Shown here one piece after another: positions 37,031-45,832 of a stretch of 64,000 bases of DNA. The position numbers were made by a program, and so were the translations under genes. This DNA comes from Celerinatantimonas yamalensis (lineage in GTDB: Bacteria > Pseudomonadota > Gammaproteobacteria > Enterobacterales > Celerinatantimonadaceae), in assembly GCF_046054155.1 (NCBI RefSeq), contig NZ_JBEQCT010000008.1:62001-126000 (forward strand), given 5' to 3'. Each line of letters begins with the position of its first letter. Positions within the stretch are counted from its first letter, which is position 1. The notes beneath the pieces were generated by a model. That model ran no database searches. It saw nothing but the letters and a program-made list of their open reading frames with translations, and was not told where the DNA came from.

Positions 37031-37549
37031 ATGGAGCATCACTTAGTCATTACCGCGGTTGGCCGAGACCGACCAGATATTGTCAATCAGTTGACTCGAC
37101 ATGTGAGTGATTGTGACTGCAATATTGTCGACAGCCGCTTAGCCCTTTACGGCTCTGAGTTTACACTGATTATGTTATTGTCAGGGCATTGGAATGCAAT
37201 TACTCGAGTTGAAACAACATTACCACTGAAAAGCCAAGAATTAGAGCTTGTGACCGTCATGAAACGCACTAGCGAGCATGAACAGCGCCATTATCCAGCT
37301 CGCGCTACTCTAAAAATACGTGTTCCAGATGGTGCCGGTATTATTCGTCAATTTACGCAATTTATCTCTGATCATGGACTTGCCTTAGCGTCGCTACGTT
37401 CGCAGTTAGACTATCAAATACTTGAACTTGAAATGACAGCTTACGTCAGCGATGAACAAGTTGACGAAGCTGATCTTAATGATAAGTTCCAACAACTTTG
37501 CGAAAAACTCAAAACTGAATCAGCTGAATTTCATATTCATCCTCAATAA
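37031..37549 (+). CDS. gcvR: Glycine cleavage system transcriptional repressor GcvR
   Basis: ACT-domain protein that binds GcvA and keeps the gcv operon off when glycine is low. Two ACT domains: HLVITAVGRDRPDIVNQLTRHVSDC at the start and ATLKIRVPDGAGIIRQFTQF from about residue 96. Length 172 (E. coli 190). It has a weak ribosome site. It is followed after 45 bases by bcp, the same pair as in E. coli. Confidence 0.92.
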   Translation: MEHHLVITAVGRDRPDIVNQLTRHVSDCDCNIVDSRLALYGSEFTLIMLLSGHWNAITRVETTLPLKSQELELVTVMKRTSEHEQRHYPARATLKIRVPDGAGIIRQFTQFISDHGLALASLRSQLDYQILELEMTAYVSDEQVDEADLNDKFQQLCEKLKTESAEFHIHPQ

Positions 37550-37594
37550 TAAGTACACTGATGATGCGTAGATAAAAAATAAAGGAGTATTAAG

Positions 37595-38068
37595 ATGCCA
37601 CCACTGACAAAAGGCCAAATCGCCCCCAAATTTACACTAGCGAATCAAGATGGTGAATCCGTTCATCTGGCCGATTTTAAAGGCCAAAAGGTGCTAGTTT
37701 ACTTTTATCCCAAGGCATCGACGCCTGGCTGCACTGTGCAAGCCTGTGGTTTACGTGATAGTAAAGAGCAACTCGATCAATTAGGGATTGTTGTGCTTGG
37801 CATCAGCCCCGATAGCCCGAAGCGACTGACTAATTTCATCACCAAACAGTCTCTTAATTTTTCACTGTTAGCGGATGAAGATCATCAAGTGGCTGAAGCT
37901 TTTGGCGTTTGGGGTGAAAAAAAGTTCATGGGTAAAGTCTATGACGGCATTCACCGAATCTCTTTTTTGATCGATGAACAAGGGAATATTGAAAAAGTTT
38001 TTGATAAATTTAAAACCAAAGACCACCATGAAGTGGTGTTAAATTATCTGAATCACCCTGAACAATAA
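37595..38068 (+). CDS. bcp: Thioredoxin-dependent thiol peroxidase Bcp (BCP-type peroxiredoxin)
   Basis: Reduces hydrogen peroxide and organic hydroperoxides. The peroxidatic Cys46 is in STPGCTVQA and the likely resolving Cys51 in ACGLRD, spaced as in E. coli Bcp. The 157-residue thioredoxin fold is complete. AAAGGAG precedes the ATG. A bidirectional terminator lies between it and perM. Confidence 0.95.
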   Translation: MPPLTKGQIAPKFTLANQDGESVHLADFKGQKVLVYFYPKASTPGCTVQACGLRDSKEQLDQLGIVVLGISPDSPKRLTNFITKQSLNFSLLADEDHQVAEAFGVWGEKKFMGKVYDGIHRISFLIDEQGNIEKVFDKFKTKDHHEVVLNYLNHPEQ

Positions 38069-38080
38069 CCGCTGCATACA

Positions 38081-38105
38081 AAAAAGCCGACCCTGCTGGT
38101 CGGCT
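38081..38105. terminator. Bidirectional terminator between bcp and perM
   Basis: AGCCGACC (38085-38092) pairs with GGTCGGCT (38098-38105) around CTGCT. The flanking A-run makes a six-T tail on the minus strand, so it is strongest for perM; on the plus strand the tail is CTTATC. Confidence 0.83.
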
Positions 38106-38135
38106 CTTATCATCTAATCTGCCAAACGTGCATAC

Positions 38136-39200
38136 TTACGTTGTTTCAAGCTGATTATCAGATGGCCAAGCATTGATCACCGCTTTCACTAGCGTTGCCA
38201 GTGGAATGGCAAAAAACACCCCCCAAAAGCCCCATAAACCGCCAAACAACAACACCGCAACAATGATCGCTAATGGGTGTAAATTGACCGCCTCAGAGAA
38301 CAATAACGGGACCAATAAATTGCCATCTAAACCCTGTACAATCAGGTAACCTAACATCAAATAGCCAAAATCAGCCGTTGGCCCCCACTGAAATAGGGCA
38401 ACCATTGCAACCGGCACGCTGACCACAAATGCACCGATATAGGGAATAAGCACCGAGATACCGACCGCCACACCAAGCAGTGCCGAATAACGCATGTCCA
38501 TCAGTGCAAACACTAGGTAAGTGGCAATACCGACCACTAGGATCTCAATCACCTTGCCACGAATATAGTTGGTGATCTGCTGGTTCATCTCTTGCCAAAC
38601 TTGCCCAACCAAGATGCGATTTTTGGGTAAAAACCGCTTTACCGAGCCTATCAGGCGATGTTTATCACTGAGCAAAAAAAACAACATCAAAGGGACTAAA
38701 ATACAATAGATTGCAAGAGCGGCAAGGCTAACTAATGAACTGAGCGAGGCTTGCACCAACTTATCCCCCATACCCAATACGCGCTGTTGCACCGTACTGG
38801 TCAGTGTATCGACTAACGCTGGGTCAACAAAATCGGGATAACGCTGCGGTAGAGAGTCCATAAATCCTTGCGCTTTGCCGACCATGACCGGCAGCTCACT
38901 GACTAAATTAGCCCCTTGAGTCCAGACTGTTGGTAATACCCGAAGGACGGCAATAATCACCAGCGCCACAAATCCAGCAAGCACCAGTGCTGTCGCCCAG
39001 CGCCGCCCTAGACCGCACAACTCTAAGCGGGTGATCGGCCAATCTAATAGGTAAGCTAATATCAAGGCAACGAGCAATGGAGCCAAAATATGCCCCATAA
39101 AATAAAGTACTAAAAATCCCGCCAACAGCAAAAGTAACAGCGCAACCGCTTCAGGGTCGGAAAACTTACGCCGATACCAGTCTTGCAATAAGCTAAACAT
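38136..39200 (-). CDS. perM: AI-2E family transporter / PerM-like permease
   Basis: Polytopic inner-membrane protein of the PerM/AI-2E exporter family, with about eight helices and the signature segments QVWQEMNQQITNYIRGKVIE, PYIGAFVV, and GGLWGFWGVFFAIPLATL (each quoted in part). From the ATG at 39200 the start MFSLLQDWYRRKFSDPEAV matches E. coli PerM; an ATG at 39215 has its GGGA too close. It is divergent from bepA, as in E. coli. The substrate is unknown. Confidence 0.88.
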   Translation of the reverse strand: MFSLLQDWYRRKFSDPEAVALLLLLLAGFLVLYFMGHILAPLLVALILAYLLDWPITRLELCGLGRRWATALVLAGFVALVIIAVLRVLPTVWTQGANLVSELPVMVGKAQGFMDSLPQRYPDFVDPALVDTLTSTVQQRVLGMGDKLVQASLSSLVSLAALAIYCILVPLMLFFLLSDKHRLIGSVKRFLPKNRILVGQVWQEMNQQITNYIRGKVIEILVVGIATYLVFALMDMRYSALLGVAVGISVLIPYIGAFVVSVPVAMVALFQWGPTADFGYLMLGYLIVQGLDGNLLVPLLFSEAVNLHPLAIIVAVLLFGGLWGFWGVFFAIPLATLVKAVINAWPSDNQLETT

Positions 39201-39327
39201 AATTCTTTCGACCATTCCCTATCAATTCAAGGCGCTAGACTACCATAGCCCGATCGTAATCGCCCGCCTAAATGATCAACAAATAGCAACCACGAAGCAG
39301 TGTTCGCTTGGGCATAATTTGGGTATT

Positions 39328-40842
39328 ATGAACGCATTCAGACTAACGATACAATCAAAGGATTCTATCATCACTGATCATAAATATTTCATCCGTGCCA
39401 TTGCGTTTATAGTGCTTATGAGCGGCTCTTTAGCAAGCTGCAACGTATTGGCCGAAAGCACTGATGAACAGTTACCCGAGATCGGTACAGTGGGTGCTCA
39501 AGCGCTTACCATTGCCCAAGAAAAGCAATATGGTGATGCTTATATGCGAGCGCTTCGAGCCAGTACTCCGATAATCAATGATCCGGTACTCAGTGATTTT
39601 ATCAACACATTAGGAAATCGATTAGTCGCACATGCGGATAATGTTCGCTTCCCCTTTCATTTTTTTCTGATTAACGATCCAAGTATCAATGCAGCCGCTT
39701 TCTTGGGGGGATATATCAAAATCAATACGGGCATTTTATTAGTCGCTCACAACGAAAGTGAATTGGCATCCGTCATGGCCCATGAAATAAGTCACGTCAC
39801 GCAGCGCCATATAGCACGAAGTTTAGAAAATGCCGCCATTAGCAATCATCTGACCTTGGCTGGTTTATTAGGCTCGGTCATTCTTTCAATAGCCGATCCA
39901 ATGGCGGGTATTGCTGCGATGCAAACATCAATGGCCGCCAGTATTCAACATCGCATCAATTTTACTCGGCAAAATGAACGTGAAGCGGATCGTATAGGTA
40001 TGCAGGTTCTTTATCGCTCTGGTTTTTCACCAACAGCGATGGTTAATTTTTTCAGCCAATTAGCCTCAAAATATCGCTATTCGACACAGCCACCTAAATG
40101 GCTGGTTGATCATCCTCTTACATCAGAACGAATCGCAGATGCGCAGTCGCGGGCCAGCCAGTACCCCAAAAAATATATTGCACCCAACCTTGACTACCAA
40201 TTTGCGAGAGCCCGGGTACAAGTCCGCTTTGGCACGATGGATGGCGATCAAGCCTATAGCATGTTCAAAGAACAATTAGCCAATCACAGTTATCAACTGC
40301 AAGATGCCGCGCGATACGGCTTAGCTTTAGCGTTATATGCCCAAAAACACTATCATCAAGCAGAAAAATTGATCATGCAGTTGGCACAATCGTACCCACA
40401 AAACATGTTTATCTTAGATACAGAATCAGACGTAGATTTGGCGCTAAAACAAACGAATAAAGCGATTAAACGACTCGAGTCCGCCTATCAACGCTATCCA
40501 GACAATAACGTGGTGATTATGAATTTAGCTGCTGCCTATATGGATGATAATGCCTATGCAAAAGCATCGACATTGTTAGATTATTACCTACGTGAACACC
40601 CGAATAACCTATTGGGTTGGCAATCATTGGCGCAGGCCTACCAACACCAGCAGCTTAACGGCAAAGCGGCGCAAGCGCTCGGTGAATATTTCGCCTTGCG
40701 CGGACAATATCATCAAGCAATTCGTGAAATGCAAAGAGCCGAAGGTAAAACGGTTAACCGTTTAGATCGCGCTCGAATTACCGCGCGTATTGATGAGTTA
40801 AAAGATGCGCAAAAACAACTGAAACAACTACAGAACCTATAA
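39328..40842 (+). CDS. bepA: Periplasmic M48 metalloprotease / chaperone BepA
   Basis: Assists LptD assembly and degrades stalled outer-membrane proteins. The signal peptide is long (about 45 residues) and ends near SLASCNVLA; LASC could also act as a lipobox, unlike E. coli BepA. The zinc motif HEISH is followed by the third ligand in NEREADRIG, and a C-terminal TPR domain spans about 310-500. The ATG at 39328 is preferred over the TTG at 39319. It is followed after 20 bases by the arsC-like gene. Confidence 0.92.
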   Translation: MNAFRLTIQSKDSIITDHKYFIRAIAFIVLMSGSLASCNVLAESTDEQLPEIGTVGAQALTIAQEKQYGDAYMRALRASTPIINDPVLSDFINTLGNRLVAHADNVRFPFHFFLINDPSINAAAFLGGYIKINTGILLVAHNESELASVMAHEISHVTQRHIARSLENAAISNHLTLAGLLGSVILSIADPMAGIAAMQTSMAASIQHRINFTRQNEREADRIGMQVLYRSGFSPTAMVNFFSQLASKYRYSTQPPKWLVDHPLTSERIADAQSRASQYPKKYIAPNLDYQFARARVQVRFGTMDGDQAYSMFKEQLANHSYQLQDAARYGLALALYAQKHYHQAEKLIMQLAQSYPQNMFILDTESDVDLALKQTNKAIKRLESAYQRYPDNNVVIMNLAAAYMDDNAYAKASTLLDYYLREHPNNLLGWQSLAQAYQHQQLNGKAAQALGEYFALRGQYHQAIREMQRAEGKTVNRLDRARITARIDELKDAQKQLKQLQNL

Positions 40843-40862
40843 ATAGATTAAGGATACAGCAT

Positions 40863-41219
40863 ATGAGCGATGTCATCATTTATCACAACCCTCGCTGCTC
40901 AAAAAGTCGTCAAACGTTGGCGCTGCTCGAAGAATATGGTGTTACACCAAGCATTGTCTATTATTTAAAAACGCCGCCGGATGCAGACACGCTTCAGGGC
41001 TTATTAGCGAGCCTTGGCATGAAAGCAAGCGAGCTCATCAGAAGCAAAGATGCGCTCTATAAGGAACTGGACTTAGCTGAAAAGACCTTAACCGAATCCC
41101 AATGGCTTGAAGTGCTGGTAGCGCATCCCCAGTTAATGGAGCGTCCCATTGTCGTACGCGGCGATAAAGCCGTATTAGGTCGTCCACCTGAAAACGTCTT
41201 AGCATTAATAGACGACTAA
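40863..41219 (+). CDS. ArsC/Spx-family reductase, YfgD-like
   Basis: Thioredoxin-fold protein of 118 residues with the active Cys12 in NPRCSKSR and the conserved RPIVVRGDKAVLGRP block. It resembles arsenate reductase (glutaredoxin type), but its place between bepA and hda is that of E. coli yfgD, whose role is not established, and no ars genes are near. AAGGA precedes the ATG. Confidence 0.88.
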   Translation: MSDVIIYHNPRCSKSRQTLALLEEYGVTPSIVYYLKTPPDADTLQGLLASLGMKASELIRSKDALYKELDLAEKTLTESQWLEVLVAHPQLMERPIVVRGDKAVLGRPPENVLALIDD

Positions 41220-41378
41220 ATCGCGCTAACATAAAGCAGTAGCTCTGATCTTCGCACGTAGAGAGGCAAGATATTGCAGTACTGTTAGTCTGTTAATTAT
41301 CGCGCATCAACTGACATGCTATTTTTCGCAGATGCCATCATGGCTCATGTCGGTTATCTAAATAGATGCGTGATAATA

Positions 41379-41398
41379 GGCTCTAACCCGTTAGAGCC
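41379..41398 (-). terminator. Hairpin overlapping the hda stop codon
   Basis: GGCTCTAA (41379-41386) pairs with TTAGAGCC (41391-41398) around CCCG. The right arm contains the hda stop codon and last codons, and TATTAT follows on the minus strand. It is probably a compact terminator. Confidence 0.5.
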
Positions 41399-42095
41399 CC
41401 AGGGTTTCTTTCACGAAGGGGATTGTGAGCTTGCGCTGCTCGGTAATCGAGGCTTTATCTAACTGATCTAACGTGGTGAGGAGCGTTGGCATATCGCGCG
41501 AGATCCGCTTAATCAAAAACCGAGCGACCTCTAATGGCATACGCAGCCCACGTAGCTCTGCACGTAATTGGAGTGCACTTAATTTTTGCGCATCAGAAAG
41601 TTCGACCAATCGATAGGTAACCCCCCAGCTCAAACGCGATGCCAAATCAGGTAACACCCAATCAAGCTGATTCGCTGGGGCATTAGCAGTTACAATTAAT
41701 CGAGTTGCGTCAGAGAGCTCTTTACGGCGATTATAAAAATCGAAAATAGCGGTTTCCCAATCTTTATCGCCTGCCACAGCATCAATATTATCCAAACAAA
41801 CTAACGCCATTGACTCAAGCCCTTCTAAATAGGCGGGAGCCATCATGGCGTGCATATCTAAGGGTAGATAGGCGGTGGCTGATTCACTACTATTCATTTC
41901 TGCACAACTCGCATGCAATAAATGAGAGCGCCCAGAGTCAGGGGCGCCCCAGATGTAAATCATCCGTTCACCTTGATCAAGTGCTAAATTACGCAGCGCC
42001 GAAAGCAGCTGAGAATTTTCCCCGGCATAAAAACTGGCAAACGTTTCGTCATCAGGTAGATGAACCGGAAGCGATAATTGTGGCGATTTAGTCAA
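41391..42095 (-). CDS. hda: DnaA inactivator Hda
   Basis: AAA+ protein that, with the sliding clamp, stimulates DnaA-ATP hydrolysis to limit initiation. The clamp-binding motif QLSLP lies at residues 6-10, the Walker A variant is GAPDSGRSH (Arg in place of Lys, as in Hda), and the conserved end ITEQRKLTIPFVKE is present. Length 234 (E. coli 233). No ATG or GTG precedes the clamp motif; the start is TTG at 42095 with little ribosome site. Confidence 0.94.
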   Translation of the reverse strand: MTKSPQLSLPVHLPDDETFASFYAGENSQLLSALRNLALDQGERMIYIWGAPDSGRSHLLHASCAEMNSSESATAYLPLDMHAMMAPAYLEGLESMALVCLDNIDAVAGDKDWETAIFDFYNRRKELSDATRLIVTANAPANQLDWVLPDLASRLSWGVTYRLVELSDAQKLSALQLRAELRGLRMPLEVARFLIKRISRDMPTLLTTLDQLDKASITEQRKLTIPFVKETLGL

Positions 42096-42190
42096 TAGAA
42101 CGTATCAACTTATAAGTATTCATCGCGAGTATAACAGCTCCGTGATTAGATGGAAAATACCCAAGGTCGAGAGCTCGTCTCACACTTGGA

Positions 42191-43204
42191 TTAACGCCTC
42201 TGATAATGATATGGCGCATTATCAATCGGTTGATAATTATCGTTCAGGTTAAGCGCCGCTTGTAATGGTTGCCATGCATCGGCCAGTTTTACCACGAATG
42301 TATAGCTATCCTGATTAACCATTAATAAACTAACGGCAACCACACTCGGCTGACTAGTCAGAAAATGTCGAATCTGATGATACTGCGAAAAATCGTTGAT
42401 ATGGGTAAATGTCAGCTGAACTTCACCACCTGATGTAGTTGAACGCACAACCGCGTAGCGCGCCGCCAATTTAGCTGCGACTTGTTGCCACATTTGCGCA
42501 TCAATCGCACCTTGTGCGCTACCTTGATCATGGCCTTGTGCGATGATTTGATGCTGATGAAGATCGAGCAGTTGCCAATCATTGGTTAACGCACTATTGC
42601 TGTCTTGATACGATTTCACCATCAAGGCAACATCCGCGTTATAACGTTGGCTGGCTGACGTCACTGGCTGCACAAAGCTCCCCCACACATCGGCTGGTGA
42701 AATAGCCATCGAGTCATCTAAGTCCATCACAGGTAAGATAATAGGTAACGCCCATTGCTGCGCTTGGGTGCGAAGCTGCGTCGCATGATCCGAGCCATCC
42801 GCGACAAACGCCTGTTGACCCTTTTGCTCAATGACATCCCAGACAATAATCAATGGTCGCTGATCGGCCCAAAATGGTAAGCCCGCTTGAATAAGCATCT
42901 GTTCAATCTGTTTGCGGTTAAAAACCACCGCCATCTGTTTTTGCCCATCCTGTTGTTGATAGGCATATTGCTGCAGGTAATCACCAGCATGGCTAGCCGC
43001 TTTGGCAATTGCAGGGTTAGCTAAGGCTTGATCACTTCCTGTCACGCGTTCGATGAGATGATTAAAGGCATTTTGCTGGTCAACTTGCAATGTCCCAGTC
43101 GATGCCACAGTCATCTGATAGGGGTCAACCATTTGCGCTGCAAAAACCGTATGCCAACAGAGTAAGCCAACCCACATCAACAGCACATTTTTCAATATTC
43201 GCAT
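42191..43204 (-). CDS. DUF2066 family exported protein
   Basis: Unknown-function protein of 337 residues with a signal peptide cleaved near VFAAQ. The conserved N-terminal part AFNHLIERVTGSDQAL and the later VWGSF and RYNAD segments place it in DUF2066, commonly found between hda and upp/purM in Vibrio and Shewanella. It follows upp on the same strand after 35 bases and may be cotranscribed with it. Confidence 0.8.
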   Translation of the reverse strand: MRILKNVLLMWVGLLCWHTVFAAQMVDPYQMTVASTGTLQVDQQNAFNHLIERVTGSDQALANPAIAKAASHAGDYLQQYAYQQQDGQKQMAVVFNRKQIEQMLIQAGLPFWADQRPLIIVWDVIEQKGQQAFVADGSDHATQLRTQAQQWALPIILPVMDLDDSMAISPADVWGSFVQPVTSASQRYNADVALMVKSYQDSNSALTNDWQLLDLHQHQIIAQGHDQGSAQGAIDAQMWQQVAAKLAARYAVVRSTTSGGEVQLTFTHINDFSQYHQIRHFLTSQPSVVAVSLLMVNQDSYTFVVKLADAWQPLQAALNLNDNYQPIDNAPYHYQRR

Positions 43205-43239
43205 ACGGTTCCTCTACTTAAATTACACCATCGATGATA

Positions 43240-43866
43240 CTACTTGGTACCAAAAATTTTGTCACCTGCATCACCAAGACCGGGCATGATATAGCCGTGC
43301 TCATTAATTTTTTCATCGATAGAAGCTGTATATAATTCAAGATCAGGATGGGCAGCTTCAAGTGCTTTAAGCCCTTCAGGCGCGGCAACTATGACCAACA
43401 CTTTAATATTTTTACAACCTTTTTGTTTTAACAATTCAACGGTTGCGATCATCGAACCACCCGTTGCCAACATTGGATCGACTACCAACGCTAAGCGCTC
43501 ATCCAACTGGCCAACTAGTTTTTCAAAATAAGAAACAGGTTCAAGCGTTTCTTCATTACGATACATGCCCACAACACTGACTTTAGCAGACGGCATATGT
43601 TCAAGTACACCATCCATCATCCCAAGGCCTGCACGTAAAATCGGTACAACCGTTGCTTTTTTGCCGCGAATCTGTTCAACGGTCACAGGTCCTGCCCATC
43701 CGTCGATGGTCACATTTTCCATCTCTAAGTCAGAGGTCGCCTCATAGGTTAACAAGCTAGCCACTTCTTTGGCTAATTCACGAAAACGCTTTGTACTAAT
43801 ATCAGCTTCACGCATTAGACCTAATTTATGACGAATTAGGGGATGCTTAACCTCAACAACCTTCAT
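43240..43866 (-). CDS. upp: Uracil phosphoribosyltransferase
   Basis: Salvages uracil with PRPP to UMP. The 208-residue protein has VPILRAGLGM and the PRPP-binding loop VDPMLATGGSM, with the uracil-binding C-terminus GYIMPGLGDAGDKIFGTK, identical in type to E. coli Upp (208). It is divergent from purM, a conserved arrangement. Confidence 0.97.
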   Translation of the reverse strand: MKVVEVKHPLIRHKLGLMREADISTKRFRELAKEVASLLTYEATSDLEMENVTIDGWAGPVTVEQIRGKKATVVPILRAGLGMMDGVLEHMPSAKVSVVGMYRNEETLEPVSYFEKLVGQLDERLALVVDPMLATGGSMIATVELLKQKGCKNIKVLVIVAAPEGLKALEAAHPDLELYTASIDEKINEHGYIMPGLGDAGDKIFGTK

Positions 43867-43956
43867 TCTTTACTCTCCAAATAATTACGATATCATTTAA
43901 AAATGAGATTAATTTTACAGGAAATCATGAAAATGTCGCTGTTAATCGCCAATCTC

Positions 43957-43985
43957 TTCTCGATACTGGGGAACACTGTTAGAAT
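43957..43985 (+). promoter_or_regulatory. Possible purMN promoter
   Basis: TAGAAT (43980-43985) is a good -10 hexamer. TTCTCG (43957-43962) at 17 bases is a weak -35. The start codon lies 39 bases further. No convincing PurR operator is visible in this divergent region. Confidence 0.38.
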
Positions 43986-44023
43986 AGACAACTGTTAATA
44001 ATCCCTAGCAGCAAGGTAATTTT

Positions 44024-45064
44024 GTGACTAAGCAAACCCCCCCTTTAAGTTATAAAGACGCTGGCGTCGATATCGATGCAGGTAATGCTCTCGTTGAACG
44101 CATTAAACACGTGAGTAAAGCGACTCACCGCCCAGAAGTGATGGGTGGCCTAGGCGGTTTTGGTGCACTGTGCCAAATTCCGACGCGCTATAAAGAACCC
44201 GTATTAGTTTCTGGTACCGATGGTGTGGGTACGAAACTTCGGCTGGCGATGGATCTTAAAAAACATGACAGTGTTGGCATCGATTTAGTAGCAATGTGTG
44301 TCAATGACTTAATCGTTCAAGGCGCCGAGCCACTGTTTTTCCTCGATTATTATGCGACTGGTAAGTTAGATGTCGATACTGCGGCAGATGTTGTTACAGG
44401 TATCGGGAAAGGCTGCGAGCAATCAGGATGCGCATTGATTGGGGGCGAAACAGCCGAAATGCCAGGCATGTATCATGGTGAAGACTATGATATCGCTGGT
44501 TTTTGCGTGGGTGTCGTGGAAAAATCTCAGATCATTGATGGTTCTAAAGTGTCTTCCTCAGATGTTCTCATTGCGGTCGGCTCAAGTGGCCCTCACTCAA
44601 ACGGTTTTTCACTGGTTCGTAAAATTTTGGAAGTGTCAGGCGCCGATCCACTGCAGCCATTTGCAGATAGCACGTTAGGTGAAACCTTGCTTACACCGAC
44701 AAAGATTTATGTAAAATCAGCCTTAGCGTTGTTTAAACAAGTTGACGTTCACGCCTTATCACACATCACCGGGGGCGGTTTTTGGGAAAATATTCCACGC
44801 GTTTTACCTAAAGGCTGCAAAGCGGTCATTAATGAATCAAGCTGGCAATGGCCCGAAATTTTCAACTGGCTGCAAGACAATGGAAATGTTACCCGTGAAG
44901 AGATGTATCGCACCTTCAACTGTGGTGTTGGCTTGATTGTTGTTGTTCCGCAAGCACAAGCACAAACCACAATTGACACGCTCCATGCTGCAGGTGAAAC
45001 CGCATGGCAAATTGGTGAAATCCAGATCGCAGCTGCTGATGAGGCGCAAGTTGTCATTAACTAA
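44024..45064 (+). CDS. purM: Phosphoribosylformylglycinamidine cyclo-ligase
   Basis: Makes AIR from FGAM in purine synthesis. Its 346 residues carry SYKDAGVDIDAGN at the start, GGLGGFGALC, the ATP loop region SGTDGVGTKL, and GGETAEMPGMY. The GTG start at 44024 has AAGGT about 7 bases upstream. It overlaps purN by 14 bases, forming purMN. Confidence 0.97.
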   Translation: MTKQTPPLSYKDAGVDIDAGNALVERIKHVSKATHRPEVMGGLGGFGALCQIPTRYKEPVLVSGTDGVGTKLRLAMDLKKHDSVGIDLVAMCVNDLIVQGAEPLFFLDYYATGKLDVDTAADVVTGIGKGCEQSGCALIGGETAEMPGMYHGEDYDIAGFCVGVVEKSQIIDGSKVSSSDVLIAVGSSGPHSNGFSLVRKILEVSGADPLQPFADSTLGETLLTPTKIYVKSALALFKQVDVHALSHITGGGFWENIPRVLPKGCKAVINESSWQWPEIFNWLQDNGNVTREEMYRTFNCGVGLIVVVPQAQAQTTIDTLHAAGETAWQIGEIQIAAADEAQVVIN

Positions 45065-45716
45065 TAGTCAACCCAAACGCATTGCAGTATTCATTTCCGG
45101 TTTCGGAAGTAATCTACAAGCATTAATCGATGCCTGCCAGCGGCAGGCCATCGATGGTGAAATCGTGTTAGTTGCCAGTAATCAAGCTAAGGCTTTCGGT
45201 TTGACGCGTGCAGCAGAAGCGGGGATCGATACCGCGGTTGTCGATAAATCAGATTATAGCGATCGTGATAGCTATGATGTGGCATTAGCTGAACTTATCG
45301 ATGACTATACAGTCGATTTGATTGTCCTTGCGGGTTTTATGCGGATTTTAAGCCCGGCATTTGTAGCGCGCTTTAGCGGCAAACTGTTGAATATTCATCC
45401 ATCGCTACTCCCTAATTATCCGGGCTTACATACGCACCAAAGAGCCTTGGAGAATGGTGATAATGAGCATGGCTGCAGTATTCACTTTGTCACCAGTGAA
45501 TTAGATGGCGGACCCGTTATTTTACAGGCTAAGGTTCCTATTTTCGCCGAAGATACGGTCCAACTTGTCGCACAAAGAGTGAATCAGCAAGAACTGGCTA
45601 TCTACCCATTGGTTGTAAAATGGTTTTGCCAAGATCGGTTGTTAATGAAAGATGGACAAGTTTGGTTAGATGATCATTTGCTCGGCCCAGCGGGCTATGC
45701 CAGTGACAATAGCTAA
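45051..45716 (+). CDS. purN: Phosphoribosylglycinamide formyltransferase
   Basis: Formylates GAR with 10-formyltetrahydrofolate. Catalytic residues are visible: Asn and His in LNIHPSLLP and Asp in ELDGGPV; the nucleotide loop is SGFGSNLQAL. The TTG at 45051, inside the end of purM with GAGG 6 bases upstream, gives 221 residues (E. coli 212); the frame is open much further upstream within purM but that part has no similarity to PurN. A strong terminator follows. Confidence 0.94.
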   Translation: MSLTNSQPKRIAVFISGFGSNLQALIDACQRQAIDGEIVLVASNQAKAFGLTRAAEAGIDTAVVDKSDYSDRDSYDVALAELIDDYTVDLIVLAGFMRILSPAFVARFSGKLLNIHPSLLPNYPGLHTHQRALENGDNEHGCSIHFVTSELDGGPVILQAKVPIFAEDTVQLVAQRVNQQELAIYPLVVKWFCQDRLLMKDGQVWLDDHLLGPAGYASDNS

Positions 45717-45723
45717 AGGCAAA

Positions 45724-45760
45724 GGCGCAGTTTTGAATCAGACATCTGCGCCTATTTTTT
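45724..45760 (+). terminator. Terminator of purMN
   Basis: GGCGCAG (45724-45730) pairs with CTGCGCC (45746-45752), followed by TATTTTTTA. It begins 7 bases after the purN stop. Confidence 0.82.
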
Positions 45761-45832
45761 ATTGATGACGGGCTAACCCCTAAGCTAAAAAGCCCAGCTT
45801 AGGCAGGCTAAAAATAAACTGACAGTTATCCC

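Noticed and set aside
40863..41219. True arsenate reductase arsC
   Set aside because: The fold and Cys motif fit, but its place between bepA and hda and the lack of ars genes match yfgD instead.
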